A stretch of 64,000 nucleotides of DNA from NCBI GenBank assembly GCA_023391875.1, contig JAEWAB010000002.1, forward strand, positions 62,001 through 126,000, read 5' to 3'. Below the pieces are notes generated by a model. It searched no databases. It was not told where the DNA came from and saw only the letters and a program-made list of their open reading frames with translations. Of the stretch, positions 8,512 through 15,655 are shown in pieces. The position numbers were made by a program, and so were the translations under genes. Position 1 is the first letter of the stretch. Every line of letters starts with the position of its first letter. The stretch is from Bacillota bacterium. GTDB taxonomy: Bacteria; Bacillota; Clostridia; Oscillospirales; Ruminococcaceae.

Positions 8512-10257
8512 TTGTTTAAGCTGTTTTTATCCATATTCCGCCGTATTACAACCGCGGTGACCAACCCGTTCAGGATGCTGATTGTACGCATCCAGCGGAT
8601 GTTCAATATCAATATCATCACCGCAAAGCTGATCTCTCCCCTTACCAAGAAGGTAAAGTCGCTCATTACCCTCAAGCCGCAGTCGCGCAGCGATTACTAT
8701 GTGGCAGGGCGGTGGTGGATTTATAAAAAGCTTTTGCTCACCATTGTTTTAGTGCTGTGCGCGGGCGTATTCATCTACTTCACGATGTTCGCCTCCAAGC
8801 TGCCCGCGGCTGTTACGGCGCCGACGGCGGTTACAACGGATATTACCTACGACTACGACGATATGGACCTGCAGAAGTTTACCGGCGTCGCCAACGTACG
8901 CGCCTCCGACAGCAAGGTGGTATACACGGGCGATATCAAGGCGGGGGTATGCGAGGGCAACGGCACGCTTTGGAACCGCGAGGGCAAGCTGCTTTACAAG
9001 GGCGGTTTTGCCCAGAACAAATACAGTGGAAACGGTATTTCATATTACCCGGACGGCAGCAAGAAATACGAGGGCAGCTGGGCAAACAACCTGTATCAGG
9101 GCGAGGGAAGCCTGTTTGCCGAGGACGTTACGCTGCTTTATGAAGGCAGCTTCTTAAACGGCAAGTATGACGGCGAGGGCAAGGCATACAACGCCGACGG
9201 TAAGCTTTTGTATGAGGGAGTCTTCTCCGCGGGGCTTTACCACGGCGCCGGAACCAGCTTTTACCCCGACGGCGTTATGCATTACAAGGGCGATTTTTAT
9301 CAGGGCAAGCCGCAGGGCAGCGGCCAGCTTTACAGCGAGGCGGGCAAGCTGTTGTACACCGGCGATATGCTAAACGGTGAGATCAACTACCGCTCGCTTT
9401 TAAGCTCCAACTACGCCGATATCCGCAAGGCGTTTGCCGAGACCCCGAGAATCTTTTATTCAGACGTCGACAGCACCTTTGTTTTCGAGCAGGCGGGCGT
9501 TATTGTAACGCTCGAGTGCCGCGTGAAGATAGACACCTGGGAGAAGCCTGTGCAGCAGGGAGAAGACAGCCCGTTTTATTACATGCCCGGCGATCTTAGC
9601 ACCTCTTCGCAGGCCGTCACCAGCACCGCCGATAAGCCTTTACCGCCAAGCTCGCAGCTTGTTTATCTGCGCAGGCCCCTGCGGGTTACGCCGCTGTCCT
9701 GGTATGTGGACGACGGCAGCAGCTCAAGCTCGCCCCCGCAGAATAACGATTCCTCTTCGGAAAGCAGTTCGTCGTCCGAAGGGTCGTCGTCGGCAAGCAG
9801 TTCGTCTTCTTCGTCGTCCGAGGCATCGGCATCCTCTCAAAGCTCTTCGATGCCGGAGTTTGTCGAAAAGAATCTAACTGTATACTTCGAGATTGACGCC
9901 AATGTGTGGCAGAGCGAAAAAGAGTTAGACGCCGAAAAGGTGCAGGTGAAGAAGGTTACGGTATTTTCCGGATTCTCGGCGGAGGTTCCGCCGGAAGCGG
10001 TAAAATACGACGATAACATTCCACCATCCATCGAAGACTGTGTGGCGATTGATTTTATACGCCAGAAGCAGCCCACCGCCTTCGCGCAGATTATGTTTGA
10101 GGTAGACCGCCAGAACCGTCTGTTTATGCGGCTCTCCAACATCAACTTCGCCGAAAAGGTAGACCGGCGCGCATTTCTCGTAAACGATATCATCTACCAC
10201 TACTGCTACCAGAAGCCGACGGATAAAACACCGCTCTACTTCTCGGTGGAACGCTGA
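8512..10257 (+). CDS. Membrane-anchored MORN-repeat protein
   Basis: Translation starts at TTG 8512, with GGGGTGAG about 7 nt upstream; no ATG is available until well inside. The protein has a basic N-terminal segment of about 70 residues, one membrane helix (about 73-95), then six MORN repeats of 23-24 residues plus a partial one (about 137-285; signatures YKGGF, YEGSW, YEGSF, YEGVF, YKGDF, YTGDM, each followed by G-G-G). A serine-rich linker (about 404-445) separates the repeats from a C-terminal domain of about 135 residues of unknown family. MORN repeats form elongated beta surfaces that bind proteins or lipids. It lies 35 bp after the cyclase-like sensor and 15 bp before the tail-terminator gene, so it is probably cotranscribed. 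Function in anchoring or positioning the particle is inference. Confidence 0.75.
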   Translation: MFKLFLSIFRRITTAVTNPFRMLIVRIQRMFNINIITAKLISPLTKKVKSLITLKPQSRSDYYVAGRWWIYKKLLLTIVLVLCAGVFIYFTMFASKLPAAVTAPTAVTTDITYDYDDMDLQKFTGVANVRASDSKVVYTGDIKAGVCEGNGTLWNREGKLLYKGGFAQNKYSGNGISYYPDGSKKYEGSWANNLYQGEGSLFAEDVTLLYEGSFLNGKYDGEGKAYNADGKLLYEGVFSAGLYHGAGTSFYPDGVMHYKGDFYQGKPQGSGQLYSEAGKLLYTGDMLNGEINYRSLLSSNYADIRKAFAETPRIFYSDVDSTFVFEQAGVIVTLECRVKIDTWEKPVQQGEDSPFYYMPGDLSTSSQAVTSTADKPLPPSSQLVYLRRPLRVTPLSWYVDDGSSSSSPPQNNDSSSESSSSSEGSSSASSSSSSSSEASASSQSSSMPEFVEKNLTVYFEIDANVWQSEKELDAEKVQVKKVTVFSGFSAEVPPEAVKYDDNIPPSIEDCVAIDFIRQKQPTAFAQIMFEVDRQNRLFMRLSNINFAEKVDRRAFLVNDIIYHYCYQKPTDKTPLYFSVER

Positions 10258-10271
10258 AAGGAGGTCACACT

Positions 10272-10862
10272 ATGGCAGGCTTTGCCGTTATCTCGGATGT
10301 GAGCAACGGCGTGCTCAAGGCGCTGCGGACGCAGCTCTGCCCCGAGCCGGTGCAGTCGCCCGAATCGATTCAGCTTGCGTCCCCCGCGGATAAAAACGCC
10401 GATTTTCAGCTTGGCCTCTTTTTATACGATATCCGCGAGATGGGGGAGTACCGCGCAAGCGCCATGGTGCGCAGCACCAATAACCGCCGAAGCTTTCCAC
10501 CAAGGCCGCTTACGCTGTGCTATATGCTCTACTTAAACAGCAAGGCGCAGATTGCGGCGGGCGCGGAGGCCGAACAGCGCATCCTGGGGCGGGCGCTTCA
10601 GGTGCTCTCGGATTACCCGGTGGTGGATATGGCGCAGGCCCCCTCCCAAGCGGGCAACCCCGACGACGATGCCGCCGTAACCTTCTTAAACCTGAGCTTT
10701 GAGGATAAAAGCAAGATCTGGTCGGCGCTCAATATACCGTATCAGGTGGGCGTATATTTCTCGGTATCGCCGGTGATGCTGTCGTCCACACGTTCGGAGC
10801 TGTTCGTGCGCGTGACCGAGTCCGAGATTACGCTGATGCAGCGGCAGGCCGAGCAGTCATGA
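10272..10862 (+). CDS. DUF4255 protein, Afp16/Pvc16-like tail terminator
   Basis: The 196-residue protein shows the DUF4255 pattern: an N-terminus of the type ISDVSNGVLKALR, a central LGLFLYDIRE block, an RPLTLCYMLYLNS strand and an ILGRALQVLSDYP helix. In Afp/PVC particles the DUF4255 protein (Afp16/Pvc16) caps the end of the tube and sheath and fixes particle length. The start has AAAGGAGG 7 nt upstream. No membrane segment. In this cluster it precedes the sheath and tube genes instead of lying at the end of the operon as in Afp. The family assignment is firm; the capping role is taken from homologues. Confidence 0.85.
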   Translation: MAGFAVISDVSNGVLKALRTQLCPEPVQSPESIQLASPADKNADFQLGLFLYDIREMGEYRASAMVRSTNNRRSFPPRPLTLCYMLYLNSKAQIAAGAEAEQRILGRALQVLSDYPVVDMAQAPSQAGNPDDDAAVTFLNLSFEDKSKIWSALNIPYQVGVYFSVSPVMLSSTRSELFVRVTESEITLMQRQAEQS

Positions 10863-10928
10863 GGATTCTTTCGGCAGTCTGCGGCATTTGGCCCGCGAGT
10901 GCTATAACAGGAAAGGGGGGAACGGAAT

Positions 10929-11624
10929 TTGATCTTAACCAAGCTATCCTTTGCGCTGCTTTTGCAGGATGATTTTAGCGGCGAGGATATTCTAAGCGGC
11001 GGGCATGCCTTTATGGTGGACGGCAAGCGCGTATCCCCAATCCGCAAACCGGAGGGCTACTATATCTTTACGGGTATCTCCCGCCCCTGCACCGTTTCGG
11101 TATTCAGCGCCTACTACGAAGGCGCGGAGTTTCAGGTAGACCCCGAGGCGGTGGACCCGCAAAACCCCGTGCTGATCAGGCGGCTTTTGCGGCGCGGCGA
11201 TATCCGTTTCTCCGACTGCGACCGCATAGAGGGAACCCACAAGCCGGGCGAAACGGTGTTCGCCTTTATCCCCGAATCCCCCCCGCTGCTATTGGCAGCG
11301 GCGAGCGGCGGGAGCATTACCCTGCAGGGCTACACCGCAAAGCAGCTCTACCGCCGTCGTTACGCCGTCGGCAGCGGCAAGAACCGCGAGCTGTTTGTAA
11401 TAACCGGCGCAAACGAGGACGGAGGGTACCGCATAGAGCCGTCGCTTACCCGCAAACATTCGGCAGGCGAGGCCGTTGTGCGCGCCTACATGGGCAGGTG
11501 CGACTCGGGCGGGCATTTCGTACTGCCGGTTGAAAAAGGAATAAAAGAAAAGATAGAGAAGATAGAATATTACGACGAGGGGGGGAAGCAATGGGGATAC
11601 TTGTCTGTAACGGCGCCCAGTTAA
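10929..11624 (+). CDS. Hypothetical eCIS-cluster protein
   Basis: This 231-residue protein starts at TTG 10929 behind an AAAGGGGGGAACGG ribosome site and overlaps the next gene by 34 bp. The N-terminal part (KLSFALLLQDDFSGEDI, then YYIFTGISRPCTVSV) looks like a beta-sandwich domain, and the C-terminal part holds charged strands (YRRRYAVGSGKNRELFVI). Soluble, no signal peptide or cysteine motif. I do not recognise the family with confidence. The tight coupling to the PAAR-like tip gene and its position between tail terminator and sheath genes suggest a structural or assembly role in the injection particle. Confidence 0.6.
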   Translation: MILTKLSFALLLQDDFSGEDILSGGHAFMVDGKRVSPIRKPEGYYIFTGISRPCTVSVFSAYYEGAEFQVDPEAVDPQNPVLIRRLLRRGDIRFSDCDRIEGTHKPGETVFAFIPESPPLLLAAASGGSITLQGYTAKQLYRRRYAVGSGKNRELFVITGANEDGGYRIEPSLTRKHSAGEAVVRAYMGRCDSGGHFVLPVEKGIKEKIEKIEYYDEGGKQWGYLSVTAPS

Positions 11625-11974
11625 ACTGTACCTTCGGCTTAGCGCCCTCAGTGCTGATGGTAACACCGCAGAATAAGGTTTTATCGGGGATGCCCGCCGC
11701 AAACATCATGGATATGAAACCGATGGTGAATATCCTGCCGTTTGGGATGTGTACCTCGATGTCCAACCCTATGGTGGCCGCCGCGACGGCTGCGGCCCTG
11801 GGGGTGCTCACACCGCAACCCTGCATACCGGTACCTGCCGGCACATGGCTGCCGGGATGCCCTAAAACGCTGATCGGAGGGATGCCAGCGCTCAACAACA
11901 CCTGCAAGCTGATGTGTGCCTATGGCGGCAGCATCGGGGTTCTGAGTCCCGGACAAACCACCGTTATGGCATGA
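11591..11974 (+). CDS. PAAR-like (DUF4280-type) spike tip protein
   Basis: This 127-residue protein is rich in Gly, Pro, Met and Cys, with the start MGILVCNGAQLNCTFG and repeated short loops (NPM, TPQPCIPVPAGTW, LIGGMPALNNTCKL). This is the DUF4280 type of PAAR-like protein, whose conserved cysteines bind metal and sharpen the spike of contractile systems. It overlaps the preceding gene by 34 bp and has a GAGGGGGG site just upstream. It would sit on the gpV-like spike encoded at 19512 and may carry cargo. In Afp/PVC the tip gene lies among the baseplate genes; here it lies before the sheath. Confidence 0.8.
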   Translation: MGILVCNGAQLNCTFGLAPSVLMVTPQNKVLSGMPAANIMDMKPMVNILPFGMCTSMSNPMVAAATAAALGVLTPQPCIPVPAGTWLPGCPKTLIGGMPALNNTCKLMCAYGGSIGVLSPGQTTVMA

Positions 11975-12035
11975 CCATTAATAAGAAAACTCAGTAAAGG
12001 AGGACGGCCTGCAAGGTAAGCAGGTCAAACAAAAA

Positions 12036-13757
12036 ATGGCAGAATATTTATCGCCAGGAGTATACGTTGAGGAATTTGAGTCCGGCATGCGTGCAATGGA
12101 GGGTGTAAGCACCAGTACCGCGGGTTTCATCGGCATGGCCGAAAAAGGCGCCGTAAAGGGAACCCCGGAGTATATCACCAGCTTCGCCGAGTATGTACGC
12201 AAGTTCGGCGGCTATCTTTCCGAGGCCACCTACGGCAAAAACCGCTTCCTGCCTTACTCGGTAGAGCAGTTTTTTGCAAACGGCGGCGCCCGCTGCTTTG
12301 TGATGCGCGTTGCGCCTGAGGACGCAAAAGAGGCGCAGGCTGTAAGAAGCTCGGTTGTCATGACCGCTAAAAACCCCGGCAAATGGGGCAACGACATCCG
12401 CGTTGCGGTTACCGCTACCTCCAAGGGCAAAACCCAGGTGCTGGAGGTAGCCGAGGACGTTGTGGCCGCGACCAAGGTATATACCGTTAAGAACGCCTCC
12501 GCGTTCAATGTAGGCGATGTTGTAACCCTCACCGAAAAGGGCAAGGTGCTCTGCTACAACCGCGTTACCAAGGTGCAGGGCTCGACCCTCAGCTTTGAGA
12601 ACGAGTTTGAGCAGGATATCGTAGACAAGGGCCTTATCCCCGGCAAGGTGCTCGCTACCTGCGAGGTGGATATCGACATCATCTGCGGCGAAGCTGCCGA
12701 GCAGTTCAAAGGCGTCTCCTTAAACCTTCAGAGCGCCGATTACATCGACAACAGGCTTTCCCGCAGCGCGCTGGTGAATGTAAAGACCACCGCCATCACC
12801 GATATCTGCCCGCCGATGCTCGGCATTGCAGGCGACGCCGAGGCGCAGAGCGTTATCTTCGCGCTTACCGGCGGCTCCGACGGCTCGGTAAAGGATGTGC
12901 CCGATTCCGTATACATCGGCGGCGGCGACGCCCCCGGCAACCGTACGGGCCTTGCCGCTTTCCAAGAGGTAAGCAACGTAAGCATTATGGCTATCCCCGG
13001 TATCACCTCCGCCGCTGTTCAGCTGGCGCTGGTGGCTCACTGCCAGAACTCCGCCTCCTGCTTCGCCGTGCTGGATCTGCCCGGCGATATGACCAAGCCG
13101 CAGGACCTGCTCAAGCATCGCGCCATCATCGATTCCGATTATGCCGCCATGTATCATCCCTGGCTGCAGGTTTATGACGCTGCCGCCAAGAAACCTGCCT
13201 ATATTCCACCGTCCGGGTCTGTATGCGGCATCTATGCCCGCACCGACAATACCCGCGGCGTACATAAGGCCCCCGCAAACGAGGTTGTGAATAACGCGAT
13301 GGGCCTTTCCTGCCTCTATAACAAGGGCGAACAGGACCTGTTAAACCCCGCGGGCGTTAACCTTATCCGCGCGCTGCCCGGCCAGGGCATCCGCGTATGG
13401 GGCGGCAGAACCTGCTCCTCCAACAGCCTGTGGAAGTATGTCAACGTACGCCGCCTGTTTATCTTCTTAGAGGAAACCATCAGGTCCCAGACCAACTGGG
13501 CGGTGTTCGAGCCCAACGACGAGGTGCTGTGGCTCCGTGTTCAGCGCACCATCGCCGCCTTCCTGCGCGACATGTACCGCTCCGGCGCACTGGTTGGTGC
13601 CACCGAGGACGAGGCCTTCTTTGTAAACATCGGCCACGACACCATGACCCAGTCGGATATCTTAAACGGCAGGCTCATCTGCGTGATCGGTGTTGCGCCC
13701 AGCCGTCCCGCTGAATTTGTAATCTTCCGCATCACCCAGAATATGCGCGAAGGCTGA
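12036..13757 (+). CDS. Contractile tail sheath protein
   Basis: The 573-residue protein begins MAEYLSPGVYVEEFESG and carries the classic tail-sheath blocks: STSTAGFIGMAEKG near the N-terminus, a GG-DAPGNRTGL region, IMAIPGI, and the C-terminal domain with VWGGRTCSS...WKYVNVRRLFIFLEETI and FEPNDEVLW followed by LICVIGVAPSRPAEF. The sheath polymerises around the tube and contracts to drive it outward. Only one sheath gene is present, whereas Afp and PVC have three. The nearest strong ribosome site (AAAGGAGG, 11996-12003) lies about 32 nt before the ATG, farther than usual, so initiation may use the weaker AGCAGG or be coupled to upstream translation. The start is fixed by the conserved N-terminal motif. 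Confidence 0.95.
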   Translation: MAEYLSPGVYVEEFESGMRAMEGVSTSTAGFIGMAEKGAVKGTPEYITSFAEYVRKFGGYLSEATYGKNRFLPYSVEQFFANGGARCFVMRVAPEDAKEAQAVRSSVVMTAKNPGKWGNDIRVAVTATSKGKTQVLEVAEDVVAATKVYTVKNASAFNVGDVVTLTEKGKVLCYNRVTKVQGSTLSFENEFEQDIVDKGLIPGKVLATCEVDIDIICGEAAEQFKGVSLNLQSADYIDNRLSRSALVNVKTTAITDICPPMLGIAGDAEAQSVIFALTGGSDGSVKDVPDSVYIGGGDAPGNRTGLAAFQEVSNVSIMAIPGITSAAVQLALVAHCQNSASCFAVLDLPGDMTKPQDLLKHRAIIDSDYAAMYHPWLQVYDAAAKKPAYIPPSGSVCGIYARTDNTRGVHKAPANEVVNNAMGLSCLYNKGEQDLLNPAGVNLIRALPGQGIRVWGGRTCSSNSLWKYVNVRRLFIFLEETIRSQTNWAVFEPNDEVLWLRVQRTIAAFLRDMYRSGALVGATEDEAFFVNIGHDTMTQSDILNGRLICVIGVAPSRPAEFVIFRITQNMREG

Positions 13758-13801
13758 TGACCGCTTTCCCCCAAGCTAATATCGAAAGGATGGATTAAAC
13801 G

Positions 13802-14251
13802 ATGGCAGTGAACACTTACCCGTATAAAAAATATAACTACCGGCTGGAGATTGACAGCATAGACGTTGCGGCATTCTCCGAGGTGAGCGGCTTCGACGCG
13901 TCTGTGGACGTAATCGAGTACCGCGAGGGCACCGAGCCAATCAACTCCCCCAGAAAGATGCCGGGCCTTACCAAGTACGGCAATGTTACGCTCAAATGGG
14001 GCATGAGCGAGAGCATGTCCTTCTACGAGTGGGTAGCGGGCATCTCGAGCGGTACCAAGGCCACGGCCGAGGACAGGGTGCAGGACATCAGCATCTACCT
14101 GCAGGACGACCAGCACAACGATATCGCGAGCTGGACGCTGGTAAACGCATGGCCCTGCAAGTATACCGCGCCCGACTTTAACGCAACCGCGAGCGAAATC
14201 GCCTTTGAGAGCGTGGAGCTTGCGTTTGAAGAGATGAGAAGAGAGCAGTAA
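13802..14251 (+). CDS. Tail tube protein 1 (gp19-like)
   Basis: A 149-residue protein of the phage T4 gp19-like tail tube family: NTYPYKKYNYRLEID start, FSEVSGFDASVDVIEYREG block, MPGLTKYGNVTLKWG, and W-L-NAWPCKYTAPDFNA followed by a conserved C-terminal ESVELAFEEM strand. Hexamers stack to build the inner tube that is propelled into the target. AAAGGATGG stands upstream of the ATG. It is 44 bp after the sheath gene and is followed by a strong GC hairpin and the MITE-like element, so its mRNA 3' end may be protected, which fits a highly expressed major component. Confidence 0.93.
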   Translation: MAVNTYPYKKYNYRLEIDSIDVAAFSEVSGFDASVDVIEYREGTEPINSPRKMPGLTKYGNVTLKWGMSESMSFYEWVAGISSGTKATAEDRVQDISIYLQDDQHNDIASWTLVNAWPCKYTAPDFNATASEIAFESVELAFEEMRREQ

Positions 14252-14266
14252 TTCCGTAAAACCGAA

Positions 14267-14297
14267 CCCGGCGCGGGGGAACATGTCCCGCGCCGGG
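14267..14297 (+). other. GC-rich intercistronic hairpin after tube gene
   Basis: A perfect 11-bp stem (14267-14277 with 14287-14297, CCCGGCGCGGG) closes a 9-nt loop 15 bp after the tube stop codon. It is followed by AATAATA instead of a T-run, so it is not a standard Rho-independent terminator. An mRNA-stabilising 3' end or a processing barrier that gives excess sheath and tube message over the downstream genes is a reasonable inference. Confidence 0.55.
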
Positions 14298-14300
14298 AAT

Positions 14301-14406
14301 AATACCAATTCCAATAAGAAATATAACGTAAAAATTCTTCACAAAAGGCATAAATTAAACCTTTTGCTCGAATTTTTTCTATATTTCTAATTGAAATAAG
14401 TATAAC
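14301..14406. mobile_element. MITE-like palindromic element, copy 1
   Basis: This 106-bp A+T-rich element differs at only three positions from the copy at 41161-41266. It is an imperfect palindrome along nearly its whole length: the outer arms are related to AATAAGAAATATA / TATATTTCTAATT, the middle arms to AAAAATTCTT / CGAATTTTTT, and the centre to CAAAAGG / CCTTTTG. It carries no coding capacity, and no transposase gene is in the window, so it would be a non-autonomous element. It lies between the first tube gene and the chaperone gene, inside the presumed eCIS operon. Exact ends and target-site duplication are not clear. Confidence 0.75.
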
Positions 14407-14454
14407 GGCAAACCGTAAGCCGGTATGCCGAAAAACGGAGAAAGGAACCTAGGT

Positions 14455-14826
14455 ATGGAAGAGTTTGTTACCGAGTTTGAATTTGACCTCCCGCGCGGCT
14501 ATATTGATTCCAACGACACTCTGCATAAGCACGGGGTCATGCGCCTTGCCACCGCCGCCGATGAGATTTTGCCGCTGCGTGACCCGCGCGTGGTGCAGAA
14601 CCCCGGCTACCTCACCGTCATCCTGCTTTCGCGCGTGATCGTTTCCCTTGGCTCCCTGCCCAAGCTTGACCCCAGAATCGTAGAAAAGTTCTTTTCCGCC
14701 GACCTTGCGTTTTTGCAGGGGATGTACCAGCAGATCAACGCGCTGGAGCCTGTAAACAACACCTGTATCTGTCCCGATTGCGGGTGCAAGTTTGAGCAGC
14801 CCGTAAATTTTACGACAGCGGAATAA
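14455..14826 (+). CDS. Phage-type tail assembly chaperone with Cys4 motif
   Basis: This 123-residue protein follows the tube gene, the position of tail assembly chaperones in contractile phages. It contains a FEFDLPRGYIDSNDTLHK start, MRLATAADEILPLRDPRV and LTVILLSRVI, a pattern I recall from the eCIS and phage-tail assembly protein family. A CICPDCGC cluster near residues 102-109 looks like a zinc knuckle. The ATG at 14455 has AAAGGA 8 nt upstream; the earlier in-frame ATG at 14425 lies at the MITE boundary and lacks a site. Close to its end is the heptamer AAATTTT (14805-14811), read as A AAT TTT, a classic -1 slippery sequence leading into the next feature. Chaperones of this class commonly make a minor frameshifted product (lambda G/GT, P2 E/E'). 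Confidence 0.75.
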   Translation: MEEFVTEFEFDLPRGYIDSNDTLHKHGVMRLATAADEILPLRDPRVVQNPGYLTVILLSRVIVSLGSLPKLDPRIVEKFFSADLAFLQGMYQQINALEPVNNTCICPDCGCKFEQPVNFTTAE

Positions 14827-15002
14827 CGGTTTACCCCGAAAAGGAGCTTTATAAAGAAATCTCCTTTATCTCCTATTATTATCACTGGGATTTTACGACC
14901 GTTATAACGCTGGATCATCAAACCAGGCGCAGGTTTTGCGCAGAGATCTCGGATATACACAAGGAGCTGAATAAAACGCCGAAGAATATCTTTGAGGTAT
15001 AA
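14811..15002 (+). CDS. -1 frame extension (DUF6760-like), probably made by programmed frameshifting
   Basis: An open frame in the -1 phase relative to the chaperone runs to the TAA at 15000-15002. It is open from 14796 but holds no ATG, GTG, TTG or CTG before the conserved part. Its residues begin (after the slip) YDSGITVYPEKELYKEISF and continue through YYYHWDFTTVITLDHQ and RRRFCAEISDIHKELN, a pattern I recall as the small DUF6760 protein found next to tail assembly proteins in eCIS clusters. Slipping on AAATTTT (14805-14811) would give a fusion of about 182 residues. A hairpin (AAAGGAG 14840-14846 with CTCCTTT 14861-14867) lies about 28 nt downstream. Initiation at ATA 14823 is the alternative; it lacks a ribosome site. 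Confidence 0.65.
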   Translation, partial: YDSGITVYPEKELYKEISFISYYYHWDFTTVITLDHQTRRRFCAEISDIHKELNKTPKNIFEV

Positions 15003-15078
15003 GCTTTGCGCGTCTTAACGGCGTTATCTGAATGAATATAGGTTTAACCTTTAACGTAAACCGGAAAGGCACGGCGTT

Positions 15079-15591
15079 ATGGAATTTAAAAAGTTAATCC
15101 TCGACCTTCACCCGGAACCTATACCTGTCTTTAAATTCAAGGTGTACATTCAGATGATGTGTCTTGGTTTCTCCAAGATTACAAACATTGAGGAAGCGGT
15201 TGAAACCGAACCGCTGAACGAGGGCGGCGTGAACGACAGGGTTTACAGCCTAAGAAAGCCGAATACGCAGGAAAAAACCCTTATCATGGAGCGCGGCGTC
15301 GCCGGGCGCGGTTTAGTAACGATGCTGCTTGCGCCGGAGCTCGATGTGGGCAAGCGCATCCATTCCAATATCTTTATCACCGTTCATAAACGCGACGGCA
15401 GCGTCGGCAAGATCTTTGAGGTTCACGGAGCGGTGGTGAAAAAGCTCTCGTATGCCCCGCTCGACTCCATGAGCGGCGAGGTTCTCATCCAAAGCTTTGA
15501 GCTGGCCTACGAAACCATGGAAGAGCACGATATGGCGGCTATTCTGATCGGCGGCGCGGAAAGCCTGCTTGGTATCAATCCGTTCTTCTGA
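15079..15591 (+). CDS. Tail tube protein 2 (gp19-like, Afp5-type)
   Basis: This 170-residue protein is a second member of the gp19-like tube family: PVFKFKVYIQ start, LGFSKITNIEEAVETEPLNEGG, a KTLIMERGVAG segment, and a C-terminal ESFELAYETM-like strand (QSFELAYETMEEH). In Afp/PVC, extra tube-like proteins form the first ring between the spike hub and the main tube. GGAAAGG is 9 nt before the ATG. It follows the frameshift extension by 76 bp. The adaptor-ring role is inferred from order and from being divergent from tube protein 1. Confidence 0.85.
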   Translation: MEFKKLILDLHPEPIPVFKFKVYIQMMCLGFSKITNIEEAVETEPLNEGGVNDRVYSLRKPNTQEKTLIMERGVAGRGLVTMLLAPELDVGKRIHSNIFITVHKRDGSVGKIFEVHGAVVKKLSYAPLDSMSGEVLIQSFELAYETMEEHDMAAILIGGAESLLGINPFF

Positions 15592-15655
15592 TACTTCATA
15601 AGCGTAATAGACATTCACATCAAATACCCCCAGCGGAGAAAAGCGGTGAAACGGC

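Noticed and set aside
11971..12003. Micro-ORF MTINKKTQ between the tip and sheath genes
   Set aside because: It is only eight codons and lacks its own ribosome site; coupling to the sheath gene cannot be supported from sequence.
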